Source: Sisyra terminalis (Eukaryota; Arthropoda; Insecta; Neuroptera; Sisyridae). Taken from it: a DNA stretch of 64,000 nucleotides. The stretch is from NCBI GenBank assembly GCA_958496175.1, contig OY292276.1:62757080-62821079 (forward strand). The letters run 5' to 3'. Below, piece by piece: positions 1 through 12,347 of this stretch. The notes beneath the pieces are model-generated. The model did not search any database and had not been told where the DNA came from. It saw only the letters and a program-made list of their open reading frames with translations. Made by a program: the position numbers and the translations under genes. The stretch's first letter is position 1, and each line of letters opens with the position of its first letter.

Positions 1-639
1 AGGTTCAATTAAAGGCGATTTCCGATCTATTAGGTTGATTTAGAAGAAATGAGAAGTAAGTTTTGTAGGTATGTAGTTGGTTTACTAGCTTATAAGTTTT
101 TTTTAATGAACCACTACTAATTAATCATAGGAATGTAGGTATATTTAGTTGTTGTTGTTGTTGTTTTAAGATTCACTTGAAACATGGACATGAAAAAGAG
201 TAAATGAATTGGAAGATTGGAAATATATGGTACCTATCCACCTAGATACCAGCTCATGGACTGCGTAAAGTTGAGGGAAGTGCTGCAGTGACGAAATTTT
301 CATCTGAATGTCACCTAGTCTTGGATGATTTGAACGTAAGTTAGTTTCTATATGTAGCTATATGAAAAATTTTAAACCAAAAATAGCGACAAAGGGAAAC
401 TTTGTTCTGAATTCATCAATTTTTATTCAATTTAAGGATGACATGATTTGAATACTCCAACTGAAAACTGCTATCCCAATAATCAACGCTGTTTGGCAGT
501 CCGTATTGAAAGCAGACGTTTAAATTGGCCATGTAAATTGGCAGAGCTTTTTGTACCTTGAAGACTCAAGATGCTTTCTCGTTTCTAATTCACTGAATGG
601 TCGCCGAATGGTCCACGACTTGAACAACAAGTTGCTGTA

Positions 640-1990
640 CCTACTTACGAAAGTTTTACCTACTGGACATCTAAACCGAACTCGTTACGACTAAAAGTGG
701 ACCAGCTTTCATACGACGAACCTTCTTCGGTTCTTGCTTTTGCACGTCGCTGTCTTCGCCTTTTGTTTGGGAGTCCTAAGATGAAATTAATGGTACCTAC
801 GACGACAATAAGATGTAAAAAAATTTACGAAGATTTGGTGAGATTACCTCAAGTTTCACTTCATATCAAGTCCTTTGTAGACAACTGCATAAAAGTTAAA
901 ACAGTAAAAAACTTCAAAATAACACATAATAGTCGAAATTTAACTAAAAACATGACTTTATTGTAGGTTTCAAACCGTTGAGGAAATGACAACGATAAAA
1001 CAATTTGATAAAGCAATCAATCGAACTATTACCGAAAGAAACGTAGTGATAGTGGTAGCAACTATACAACATGCACTCATCTATATAAAACGATAACTAC
1101 AAAAGGAAACGAAGGTAAAATTTAACTTAAGATTATCTAAGGCTACTCATCAAAATCGAATCGAATCGAAGTGGGAAGATTGATTTTGATTACTGATTTT
1201 GGAATTTTTTGTAGGCAACAAAAGTAGCCTTGATGAGCTTTAAACTGGATCTATCTAAAGGAGCTATCCACTTACATATTTCATCCAGGATACCAGAATC
1301 GTTTTCGTCAACATATGGAGACTAATGTTTTACAATTGATTGCAAAAATCATCTTGATATATACAATACAAATGAGCACCAAAAATCTCTTCTTCAAGAA
1401 TAAAAGAAATGAAAAAAACTAACGAATCATTCTCAGTCGAATCATATCAGCAATTTTAAAAGCCAACAGAACCAATTCTAATGTGTTGGTAAAGCATGGT
1501 AGATATCAGAAGAAGAGGAAGAACAACGATAAGATATTGAGAAACCATATTAACACAACGAAAATCACCAAACTTAAATTTCTGAGGTACAAAGATACAA
1601 ATCGTTGTATTCTGATTGACTGAAATTTAACATTGTAAATGCCCCTGCCCCAGATCATTATTGGAAATCATCTTGAAAGAAAATATATTGAAGTTAATCA
1701 TTGAATACAATGAATTGTAAGGAAATAAAGAGAAAAGAAATGTAATTTTTTTAGTGCAACGATTTTTTTCTCATCGATTCATACAGAGAAAATTTGATAA
1801 GAAATGCTATCACTTATAGATAATATGTAGAGCTTAGTACCTACTAAATATTCTGGTAATTGATTAAAATTCATAGACATTTCTTTTTTTCTTTTTTTCT
1901 CTTTATTTGAGTGTTTAATTATTAGTTTTGAATAGAAAAAAATCAACCGTTTTAAGGCAAAAAAAATAATAATCTGGAACATATTAAAAA
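640..1990 (+). pseudogene. Module P1: small-exon gene or pseudogene
   Basis: The product was not recognised. Open stretches: 697-966 (contains DQLSYDEPSSVLAFARRC; no ATG at its start), then 968-1096 after an acceptor AG at 965-966 (reads FQTVEEMTTIKQFDKAINRT..., 42 residues), then 1215-1325 (reads ATKVALMSFKLDLSKGAIHL..., 36 residues to TAA). The last two flank a plausible 100-bp intron, GT at 1115 to AG at 1214. The exon at 968 recurs at about 3070, and 1215-1325 has a positional counterpart at 3281-3376. A tail at about 1580-1990 recurs at 3850-4080 and 5090-5480. The first exon matches - strand paralogue B near 24800. Stops between exons and uncertain phases leave pseudogene status open. 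Confidence 0.35.
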
Positions 1991-2540
1991 ATTAAACTCA
2001 GAAGCTTTGTTCTGATAGCTTATGTTGTAACTTTTCCACCATCAATTCACAAGTTAATTACATCAATTTTTCTGAAAATATCTCAAGTCAATTTCAAGAA
2101 AATGATGTTTGTATATAAGTGGAAAAAGTCCAAAGAAATCGAAGACATTTTTTCCATAGGTAGTGAGATTACTTTTAATGGTATTGCTATAGAAAGTTGA
2201 TTTTCTAATTCCTTTTTTTTTCTTTTTTTTGTTGTGAATAATTAACTGAACTTATTGATCTTCTTTTAAATTATAAAAAGAAATATTAATTTTGTAAACA
2301 TTTTTTTACTTCATAATATATAAAGCCGATAAAGTCAAATGTTAGTTTACCATTTTTATTTGAAATAGTTGCGTGTATCTTGGATAGTTAGCGCTACAAT
2401 CAGCTACGGTTAACTTGCCTAAATTTCCAAAAATATTTAAAAATTTTCCATGTATTTTCCGACGTATGGTCAAAAATATTTATCACTATTCCCCTGGATG
2501 GACCGCATCATATAAGTAGTATAAGCAAACAAAACAAACC

Positions 2541-4080
2541 GATATTTGTTGACTTTAAAGAACAAGTTTTACCATTATTGATTAGTGAAATCAGTGAAAT
2601 AGTTTTAAAAAAGGTAATAACGTATAACCATTGCCCTTTTTGTACAAATACAGCTAAATTACATTGTATAATTGATAATATTTTCTATGGAGTTTAAACT
2701 TGAAAAAGTTTTCGTATGTTCATCATATACCCAACGTACTATTGTTTTCGTGTTTATACAGCGATTATTATTTTTTTTAGGTAGTAAAGGACTTGGAACA
2801 GTTCGATTATTGAATTATCGGACCACACCACCCACAATGGTGGTCGTCAGTTGAAGCTGAAGTCTTGATGACGTCTTGACGACAACCAAGTTATAAGTTA
2901 AAAGATTTTTTTTTAACTATAACCTAAGTTTAATCGTCGATTTTGTACGAACAAGAAGATCATAGGATCTTCAACAGGTGTTTAGAGAAAGAAATTAAAA
3001 GAAATGTTTCTAAAAGGTATATAAATAAAGTTAGGATAGGTAGAAACATTGATTGTTTAACTTAAACGTTGTTGTCGCCAATCGAATCGAGATATTGCCA
3101 AAGAACATGTAGTAATGGTGGCAACTATGTACCACCACATGTCAACACATTTAAGTGAAACGGAAACTATGGAACCAGGGAACGTAGGTAAGATTTATCA
3201 TAAAACTATTTGAAAGTTAATCAAAATGGTGGTGAGGTGAGGTGGAAAGAGCAATGATTGATTTTTGGAAATTGTTGTAGGTTTTTGTGGGAAGTGGTGT
3301 TCTAAGGAGCTCTAGAACGAATCAGCAAAGAGCTATATACCACCATACTGAAATATTTTCTCGAGAAAACCAGTAGGTATCGCTTTTTCTTCATTATACC
3401 ATAATATGGAGTAGGACTAGGATCCAATATACCTACGCAATACCTACAAACCAGTACTTACCACCAAGAATCCCTCCATCGAGGATTAAAGAAACAAAAA
3501 TTATTCTCACCAATCATTCTCAGTGATATAAGATCAGCGATCTGACAACACCATAAGAAGGATCATTTCTAATGTTTAATGTTTAAAACAAGCGGACTAC
3601 AACAGAGTGGCGGAAGAACGGAAGAAGGAAAATCACATGAGGGGATACTTATTTACCAAGAACCTTACAAATCCAGTAAGTAGGCAACCCCCCCTCCCTA
3701 CGAGCAAATGGCCAGAAAACTCTACGCAACAATCGAGCATTCTAGTTTCTACAAAATTAAATTAAGAATGCAACAATAATTCATTCAAAGCAATAAGTGA
3801 AGTGAATAAGATTTATTATCAAAATGAAATCACCAAACTAAAATTCCTGAGGTACCTACAGAAATATAAACATGTTTTTATTTCTATTAAATAGAACAAC
3901 ACATGATTGAATATTGAACAAAGATATTAGGAGAGACAAAAGAAAAATATTCATTAGATTCAATCTTACCATAAGATAAATTAGTAGATATTCTTGTTTT
4001 CTCAATGAAGAAAATTTATTTACCTACTTATTTTCAAAAGCTGTCATTTTGTTTTAAAAAATTAAACTAATTAAGTGTTG
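2541..4080 (+). pseudogene. Module P2: tandem paralogue of P1
   Basis: An exon-like block from 2781 follows a T-rich acceptor (AG at 2779-2780) and reads VVKDLEQFDY before a stop. It matches 5979-6124. A second block, about 3060-3187, is paralogous to 968-1114 but has in-frame stops in the matching frame. A donor at 3188 and an acceptor ending at 3280 give a 93-bp intron. The following exon 3281-3376 is open (VFVGSGVLRSSRTNQQRAIY..., 31 residues to TAG). The tail at 3830-4080 resembles 1580-1990. This is probably a decayed duplicate of P1. No start codon with a credible leader was found. Confidence 0.3.
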
Positions 4081-5050
4081 TTGTGGCACTAATTTCTTGA
4101 ATTAACACTTTGTTTTCTTAATTTTTTATCTAATTGGATTACTAATTGTACCTATATTAAATGTTGGGATTATCCCATTGCTATAATCCAACCTTTGTTA
4201 AACGTGTAATAATGACAACCATTGACTAAAGTACTTACCATATATTATGGTGACATTATGATAGGTACTAATAAGATTTATTTACCTTCAATATGTAGTT
4301 ATTGTATAATTTCAAAAATGCATTCAGAAAATGCTAATGAAACCTCGCACTATAAAGGTGACAAAATCTATTAAAAAATTGTTGCAATGTTTGTAAAATA
4401 ATCGTACAAATATTAATTTGTTTCTCCATGAAATTCTCTGCTGGTGAAATAAAAGTCATATTTGAACGATTGTTATCTTTAAGTGGATATTTTCAAATGG
4501 ATCAATGTTTGCTTTAAAGAAATGAATCTGAAATTAACTCTTATTTTCCTGGGTGTCCCCTCCCCCACCCCAAAAGATAAGAAATATTTGACTTTAATGT
4601 TACAATGAAATGAAGGGGAAACTATTATAGAAGACAGTACTTTTTCTGTATTGTCTAATCTTCCAAAAACATTGAGATACCAATTGACTGTAGATTTAAT
4701 AACAAAAATCCATAATTTGATGAATGAAAGTAATTCTAGTTCAAGTTTCCTAAATTTTGTGCAACACCAATCTGGAATCCATAAACCGTATTTTAATTGA
4801 AAAGAATTTATTCAAAGATGATGAGTTTTATAAGATTTCTATAAGTAGAAACTTAAAAAATAACTCTAATAGGTCTAATTCTATATTACCTATATGTGGA
4901 AAATTGTGTAACTAAACAACCGAAGATATATTGACGATATTTAATTTATAGTTTTATATTATAATTACAATAATATGTTGAACAAATAGTTAAAGATTTA
5001 AGTTCTAAAAAAATAATTTGCTATTTGATATATATATTTCGGTTTATTTT
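3377..5050. other. AT-rich stretch, no gene seen
   Basis: Apart from the P2 tail at about 3830-4080 it holds no open frame, RNA gene or recognisable transposon. There is a C-rich run near 3689-3697 and another near 4554-4572. The rest is AT-rich and looks non-coding. The same sequence stands at 29754-31427 in copy 2 and is absent from copy 3. Confidence 0.6.
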
Positions 5051-5480
5051 TGATCGTAAATTTGAACTTTCCACTGCCAACAATGCTTCTGTTGAAATTG
5101 TAAGTGCCACAATAAGGTACATTCTCTTATTGGAAATCATCTGGCAAAGAGTCTATTGTTGAAATTAATCAATGAATCAAATAAATTGCCAACAAGAAAT
5201 AAAGAAAAAGAAAATATTATTCTTTTGAAGCTTAGAAGATAAATTTTATTTTCATTGATACACGGGGCGTTGTGAAAATGGGCTCGGAAATGTGACCTCA
5301 TACAATGATATCCAGAGTTTCTAAGCTTTAGCATTTCATTAAAATTCAATGAAAATTATAGTATATGTTTTTTCTTTATTTCAGTAGGTATCTATTTAAT
5401 TATTAATTTTGAATAGAAAAATAAACCCACCATTTTGGTTTATAAAGTAAAATTCAAGCAAAGAAATACGTCTCTCTACA
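5050..5480 (+). repeat. Detached 3' tail of the P family
   Basis: The stretch 5090-5480 aligns by eye with 1640-1990. Both contain TATTGGAAATCATCT, a later run of AAATAAAGA, and TTTTGAATAGAAAAA. It looks like the 3' part of a P module whose upstream exons are missing, consistent with unequal exchange within the cluster. Minus-strand open frames in this tail are not conserved between the paralogues. Confidence 0.45.
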
Positions 5481-5959
5481 TTTAGCGAATTTTGGTGTTC
5501 AATGTGTTAAATTCGACTCACTCCCCAAACTTTTCGCTTGTTTATTTGTTTATTGAAATGTTCACTTGTTATTTTGTTGAATTTACTGCTTTGCCCAAAT
5601 TTTGCAAATATTCTTTCAAGTTTTGATCCATTTTAATAAGTTTTTTCCATCAAAAAAGTGTTTTCAACTAAAGTTTAAGCTTTAGTTTACATTTGCATCA
5701 AATTATTTATGGTCAAGTAAGTCGAAATTTTGATTACTGTTGAATCAAATGCGGGTCCCTTCCACGCCACTACTGACTGAGGTATATGTAACTTATTTGT
5801 AATGCAATTTTTCCAATCTTTTCCACAGTACCTACTAAAGCACTAACCGAAGATGCTAAGCATTCTTTATATGAACATATTTCTACGTACGTAGGATATT
5901 TAATGCAGTTATCATAGTCCATCGTAGGGGTCCACCTATTGTTGTCCACCTATTTACAG

Positions 5960-6130
5960 CGATTTATGTGTTTTCTAGAATAATCAAGGACTTGAAGCAG
6001 TTGGATCGATTATTGGATTATCGGACCACTTGTGGCTGACCACTGATGACGAGTTGAAGCTGAGCTTTTGGTGACTACTGCAATGAAGCTAAAGTTAGAT
6101 GAATTTTCCAGCTAACAGCTACAGGTTAGC
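5960..6130 (+). pseudogene. Module P3: isolated exon of the P family
   Basis: An acceptor TTTTCTAG (AG at 5977-5978) and a donor GT at 6125 bracket an exon-like block of 146 bases. One frame reads IIKDLKQLDRLLDYRTTCG and another NNQGLEAVGSIIGLSDHLW. The block is clearly paralogous to 2781-2870. It has no partner exons downstream, so it is probably a remnant. It is present at 32337-32507 in copy 2 and deleted from copy 3. Confidence 0.35.
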
Positions 6131-8784
6131 GATTTTTTACGGAAAAGGAGTTATCTACAAGGTCATCTTCAACTGGTTCTTTTGGAAATCGAAACAAATG
6201 TTTCTAGAAGGTACTGAGCCAGGATATAAAAGTTAATTTTTTGGCTAAAAGTCGTTATCTTTTCTTTTTTTTTTTTTAATTTATGGTCAAGGAGAAGTCG
6301 GAAATGAAAACAGGATGAACATTTAAATTTTTTAAAAAAGATAGCCATCAATATCTCGAGGTAAAGTTTTAATAGTTACCTACCTACTTTTGTCTTTTTA
6401 ATATTAAAGTTTACCAATTGAAAATTGTTTTAATCTATATTTTATTTTTAGTATTTAAGTGATTTGTCAATATATGTAATAAGTCCGTGTTTTGTGGGTA
6501 CCTTACTCAACTGCCGATCAAACAACTTGTAAGGATTTTTAAAATATGAACAGGAGGAGGAGGTAGTATTCTTCACATTCCTTTAAGAGCTTCTTCATTT
6601 AGATCTTTCTTCAGAAAGGAAATTGGACAGTTTCAATGTTAAATCTAAAGGAACTTTTATACTTTTACTTGGTAGAGGTAATGTAAAAATTAAATTTCTT
6701 TTGCTACTAATCTCATTAGTGATTTTTTTTTACTTTTTATTTTAGCTTCATCATATAAACGTATCTATAATATATGTTTAATACAGCAAGATTCAATATG
6801 AAAAGTAAATGGAAGAAGGGAAAAGAAATATACTTATTGCAATTGTTAATCAACAACATTTCATCTTTTGCATATTTCACAAGAGTAACTTTGAAGAATT
6901 TTAGATTTATGGTACCTACACATTTTAGTTAGTTAGTATAAGACAAGTTTACTCATATAGTTCCATGTTAATGGCTTTAGTTTTCTTCAAATATGTTTAA
7001 TTGTCATAAAATTGACAAAGTTGATCTTTAATGTCGAAATAATTTTAATATTTAGCTTTAAATCATCAACGATTATTTCCATTTTTCTATCTTAAACTTT
7101 AATTTTTCAATATCAATTTGAAAGAGGCATATTTAATTGCTACTTATTACATTATTTCTTTTAATATACCATTAGTTCTTGTTTATTCATAATTCTATTT
7201 AATATACCTATACTTTTTTTCTTCGTTAATATTGATTAGGAATATATATTTCATATATTGTACTGAATTTGAAATGTGTTTAAATCGAAAAGTAGATTTT
7301 AATTGAAGGCCTTATTACTATATACCTTATTATTAATAGTTACGTAAGTGATGATCTAAATGATCTAACACAATTTTTATTCTTTGTAATACTGCTATAA
7401 TTCATTATCCTCTAAAACTTGATCGATTAATTAATTGTCAATTGTATTTAATTCCTATAACTTGATGAAAACTAAATATTAATAATATTTAATCTCCATA
7501 AGAAGTTTGAATGGAATAAATGATTCATAATAATAATTCTAAGCTCTTAAATGTTAAACATAATATTAGGTGGCATTGAATTTGAAGCTTTAATTTGATA
7601 ATTAATTTGGAGTTGAAGGAATATGAATGAAGAATGGCAGCTTTGTAGTTAAAGAAAATAATATGTAATAAATAAATAAATAAGGACTAACTGTTAAAGT
7701 GAGAAAAAGAGATTTGCCTTCATTTGAATCAAGTGACAAGAAAAATGATTTTAGTTTTAGAAATTACAATTTAAAGTAAACTATTATATGGTACAACAGC
7801 TGTAGGTGCTACCTATCTCTATTTACAGTATGCAATTTATATTTTCCTCCCTCCCAATTTATATTGCTGTTTATTTCAGTTTTATATTTAATTATGTTAC
7901 CTACCACCCTTTGGTTCTTATGTTCATTTTGATTTTATCATTCATTTAAAAAAAAAATGGAATCGTAGTTTTTTTCAAAAATATGCAAAAATATTTTCAT
8001 CATTCAATTGCTCAAAAGTAATATGTTGAGGTAGATACTTAAAAAAAAAAAGATTAAATAAGTAAATAAAACATTTTTCTAGTTTATACATTTAGGAATT
8101 TAACGATATGGAATTAAACTAAATGCTTCTACATTGTAAAAGACATAGAGATAATGTTTTAAATGAACTTTTTCAACGATTACCTACCTACTAACTGCTT
8201 TAAGTAATAAGTAGCTTTAACTGTAAGATTCACTTTTGATTTCAATTAGTACATATAACATAAGTACCTTATACTTAACAACAAAGAAAATTTATAGTTG
8301 AAATATGTTAAATAATTCGTTTGTCCTTATAAATTATGATGTAGGCAATTAAATTTAATGTATCAATTGAGAGTAAAATTATTAAACTGTTGTAATAACT
8401 ATTATGTAACACTAAATTGTTGTTGTGACGATAAAATAGTATTGAAATCAGACCAAATGCTTGTAAAATGTATTCAATTCTGTTGTACTCAATGATAGAT
8501 AACTTAGTCTAAGTAACAAATTGGTGGTTGGTGGATATTTATTTGATCTTTCTTTTGAAAACATAACAATGCAAAACTTTAATACTTATTTAATTAAACC
8601 TTGCATTTTTAATAAATTTTTCACTAAAATCCACTAAATTCCAATCAAGTATTGTTCTTCTATTATAATATGGTAATGTACATACGAATGCACACATCCT
8701 TATTCCAAATGTTATTGTGTTTATAGTTTATGTGTTTTTATTGTATTTAAATGAGAATTATTAGCTAATTTTGTTAACTTTAGG
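6131..8784. other. Long AT-rich stretch, nothing recognised
   Basis: About 2.6 kb with A and T runs, an (AATA)-like run near 7668-7682, and no open frame, hairpin or transposon end that I can support. It could be intronic or intergenic to the following candidate gene G4. It is present in copy 2 at 32508-35161 and deleted from copy 3. Confidence 0.6.
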
Positions 8785-9780
8785 CAACTTTATTCATATA
8801 GATTTTGAGCCAACAAATCCAATCGCTTGGAAAAGGATAAACATTTGTAGTATTGAATAAAATTTGGACCAACTTGTTAGGAGTAACACGAATTGTTAAT
8901 AACACCAAATGTTTTCTCCTTAAAGCAAAGCAAGCCAGCCCAGAGATCTATTTGCTAATGACTGGATCAATTATCTGGTTTGTTTTCGCACATTTCTATT
9001 TATTTCTGCGTCAACAATACTATGGAAAACAACCTAATGGTACTGGGATGACTTGAAGGGAAAAGGAATCACCGTTGAACTGAACTGTTGGAAAAGCTCG
9101 TGGACAAGAATTCGCGTCCACAGAACAGCAAGCAAATGAGTGTATACGCTGAAGGACTGATCAGCAGGTCCTGGGGAATCCTTTGGAATATCTACCCCGA
9201 CGAGTGGCAACCATATTAATCCTGATACATCGGCAACAATGTTAAGAAGAAGAAATTGGTGAGTACTTATTCGTAATAGGCATTAAGGCTTTCGCTTTAC
9301 TCATACCATTTGTATTTGTAGGTAAGCTGGGAAAACTATTTATTGGTCCTGGATCAACTCAACATTGCAAACTCATTAGCAGCAAAGATCTCAAGGTTTT
9401 TTCATCAAGCAGTATCTGCCTCGCAAAAAGGGAACGATAAGAAGATACTTTGATCGGTGATTTACGGCGATAACCAGGAAACCAGGAGAGGAAAAATAAA
9501 TATTCAGAGAAAACAGTTAATTAGATATATAGGTAGGTACATTTCGTTTCAATCTAGGTAATTATTTAATTTAGGTATAGCGTTTCGGTTTTACTAACAC
9601 TAATTTGGTTCTTCCAGGTGCTGCCAGGATAAGGCAGTGGAGCTAAGCAAAAAGACCCTTTTTTATTTAAATGGGAATTTCTGGAACGATTTCATTTCTG
9701 ACAACAGGAATCGCTGGATGGACGGAAAGCGCTAAATTCTTATAATTATTATGTATTAATCAATTAATAAATAAATTATC
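8785..9780 (+). CDS. G4: best multi-exon gene candidate, unknown product
   Basis: Three consecutive protein-like exons are visible. The first, 9082-9219, reads ELLEKLVDKNSRPQNSKQ... and ends NIYPDEWQPY before a stop; another frame stays open to the donor GT at 9259. A 63-bp intron (9259-9321) follows. The second exon, from 9322, reads VSWENYLLVLDQLNIANSLA... to a TGA at 9451. The third starts at 9618 after TTCTTCCAG, with TACTAAC at 9592-9598 as branch point. It reads CCQDKAVELSKKTLFYLNGN..., ends NRWMDGKR and stops at 9733-9735. AATAAA follows at 9766-9771. Upstream, 8853-9056 is open in another frame with a hydrophobic stretch GSIIWFVFAHFYLFL. Exon phases do not join cleanly, so the exact model is uncertain. 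An inverted paralogue (G5) lies across the foldback. No family was recognised. Confidence 0.45.
9592..9617 (+). promoter_or_regulatory. Branch point and 3' splice site before the last G4 exon
   Basis: TACTAAC stands 18 bases before the AG of TTCTTCCAG with a pyrimidine-rich gap. This is the canonical arrangement for a spliceosomal branch point and acceptor. It supports the terminal exon 9618-9735 as a real exon in origin, and it is identical at 35969-35994 in copy 2. Confidence 0.55.
9766..9775 (+). terminator. Poly(A) signal of G4
   Basis: Two overlapping AATAAA hexamers follow the TAA at 9733-9735 by about 30 bases. This is a short, plausible 3' UTR. In AT-rich DNA the hexamer is common, so the support is its position rather than its presence. 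Confidence 0.4.
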
Positions 9781-9825
9781 ATCATATTCGATTTTATTTC
9801 TCCCCATTCGGAAAATTCTTTCGAA

Positions 9826-10161
9826 TCAAAATGGCGGATTTGTTTGTGACGTCACAGGCTCGCTTCGCGAACATTGCCGAAGGGGCCCAATCGGAACGAC
9901 TCGGAAATGGCATTTCTGACGCGAAATCAGAAAAGAGCCCATTTGAGGGCATTTTTGCTTCATTTTGGCAACTTTGAGGGCGAATATCTCCCTTATTATA
10001 GATCCCACAGGAACATATGATAGCTCAAATGAAAGGGCTTGAATTACTCTATCCAACGGTACCAAAGTGGGGGCGCTAAAGTAATGATTACAGATTTTGA
10101 AAATTGCATTTTTTCAACGACGAGTCTAGACCCGTCGAAAAATTCACAACTTTCCAATAAT
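9826..10161. repeat. Diverged repeat fragment beside the foldback
   Basis: It is richer in GC than its surroundings and begins near AAAATGGCGG...TGACGTCAC. At about 10015-10050 it holds a diverged form of the foldback's core motif: ATATCAAATGAAAGCT...TTACTCTAT appears as GCTCAAATGAAAGGGCTTGAATTACTCTATC. A small hairpin, CGACG...CGTCG with T and A flanks, lies at about 10110-10143. It looks like an older, unrelated-orientation member of the same repeat superfamily. The 79-codon - strand frame here is probably spurious. Confidence 0.55.
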
Positions 10162-10353
10162 TTTGGGCAATAAAATTAGGTGAAAATATGATTTTTAGAT
10201 AATATTCGATGCATTAAAACCAAATATGTAACTAGAATTTTGATTAAACGTCAACTTGTCGAGTAATTAGCGTTTTTAGGCCACTTTCATAAGCCTACAT
10301 ACGGCTTTCATTGTTTGAATTTTGAGAACTTTTGCGAACCGATATTACCGCTG

Positions 10354-10488
10354 CCTGACAACAAAACGCTGAACTATTTTGGAAGCCACGCCCACTTGTA
10401 TGTAGAACTGGTTTGTGTCTTGGATAAGTGCTAGATACAAACCAAAGTGGGCGTGGCTTTCAAAATAGTTCAGCGTTTTGTCGTCAGG
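10354..10488. repeat. Hairpin-forming 44-bp inverted repeat
   Basis: Arms 10354-10397 and 10445-10488 are reverse complements with two mismatches, separated by about 47 bases. The arm contains AAAACGCTGAACTATTTT and the GTGGGCGTGGC motif. A third copy in the left-arm orientation lies at 13088-13131, near the other end of the foldback. This is a strong cruciform or RNA hairpin candidate. Confidence 0.85.
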
Positions 10489-10501
10489 TTTGAAGAAGGG
10501 G

Positions 10502-12347
10502 GTCTGTCATTATCGTCATTTAAGGTCAAACATTTCAGACATTTAAGGATGATTTTCTTTATGCCATGTAATGATTGGGATATCAAATGAAAGCTAATTA
10601 ATTACTCTATTGATTTATATAAAAAAACAGCCAATATGTCTAAACGATGACATTGAAATTTGATTTTCCGTCAGCGACTACTTCCCTTTCTGACATTTAA
10701 GGGTGGTTTGCCCCCCTTAATATATTGAACCCGATTATGATTGGGATATCTATTGAAAGATAATGAATTACTCTATCGATTGACATCAAAAAAATTACCA
10801 ATATCTCCAAGCAAGTACTTAGAAAATTGACTTTCCCATATCGACCCTTGGCCTTTATAAAATGTAACTTAAATCATGTGATTTCGCGTAAAAAGTAATT
10901 AAAAACATTATTCTTATATAAAATTGATGGATTACAGCTAAATTTGACACTTAAATGTTGATTAAAGGTCTACTTTTCGAGAAATAAGCGTCTAAAGGGG
11001 GTCTGTCATTATCTTCATTTAGAGCCAAAAATATCTTTATTTCTTCTCTCCTATCGCTATCAATCGATCGATTATTAGTAAATTATACAAAATATAACAT
11101 TTCTTCCACTCGAGCATCATTTAAAATTGTATTTTTAACCTATTTTATATGCATGTTTTGCGGATGTCAAAGTTGTTTATGTTTCGCTCTATAGGCAACC
11201 CGGTGAGCATCAAAAAAACAAAATTCGACGATTTGCCCTTTTTGAACAAGCCAATATTCAGTACTCTAACTCAAATTTCGGACATTTCAGGATGATTTTC
11301 TGTATGCCATGTAATGATTGGGATATCAAATGAAAGCTAATTGATTACTCTATTGATTTATCAAAAAAAACAACCAATATATCCATACAATTACTTTAAA
11401 AATTGATTTTCCCTAGGCGACTACATCCCTTTCTGACATTTCAGGGTGGTTTGCCCCCCTTAATATATTGATTCCGATTATGATTGGGATATCAAATGAA
11501 AGCTATTGAATTATTCTATCGATTGATATAAAAAAATTACCAATATCTTCAAGCAACTACTGAGAAAATTGACTTTCCCATATCGACCCTTGGCCTTTAT
11601 AAAATGTAACTTAAATCATGTGATTTCGCGTAAAAAGTAATTAAAAATATTATTCTTATATAAAATTGATGGTTTACAGCTAAATTTGACACTTAAATGT
11701 TGATTAAAGGTCTACTTTTCGAGAAATAAGCGTCTAAAGGGGGTCTGTCATTATCTTCATTTAGGGCCAAAAATATCTTTATTTCTTCTCTCCTATCGCT
11801 ATCAATCGATCGATTATTAGTAAATTATACAAAATATAACATTTCTTCCACTCGAACATCATTTAAAATTGTATTTTTAACCTATTTTATATGCATGTTT
11901 AGCGGATGTCAAAGTTGTTTATGTTTCGCTCTATAGGCAACCCGGTGAGCATCAAAAAACAAAATTCGACGATTTGCCCTTTTTGAACATGCCAATATTC
12001 AGTACTCTAACTCAAATTTCGGACATTTCAGGATGATTTTCTGTATGCCATGTAATGATTGGGATATCAAATGAAAGCTAATTGATTACTCTATTGATTT
12101 ATCAAAAAAAACAACCAATATATCCATACAATTACTTTAAAAATTGATTTTCCCTAGGCGACTACTACCCTTTCAGACATTAAAAGGTGCTTTGCCCCTC
12201 TTTTTTCATTGAATTCGATTATGACTGGCATATCAATGGAAAGCTAATGAGTTACTCTATCGAATAATATCAAAAAATTACCAATATCTCCAAACAATTA
12301 CTTTGAAAATGGATTTTTCCTTATCGACTCTTTAGGCCCATTTAAAT
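10502..12347 (+). repeat. 742-bp direct units of the foldback
   Basis: GGGGTCTGTCATTATC recurs at about 11000 and 11742. Between these, positions match at an offset of 741-743. The first copy, from 10502, lacks an internal segment of about 240 bp, and the last diverges after about 12180. Each unit holds two sub-repeats about 165 bp apart built on GATATCAAATGAAAGCT and TTACTCTAT (at about 11316 and 11482). Confidence 0.85.

Noticed and set aside
1779..1982. 67-codon - strand frame, and the one at 5137-5349
   Set aside because: Both lie in paralogous P-family tails but their protein sequences do not correspond, so the frames are accidental.
9826..10065. 79-codon - strand frame MVPLDRVIQALSFELSYVPV...
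   Set aside because: It coincides with a repeat fragment related to the non-coding foldback core, and the related copies do not preserve it.
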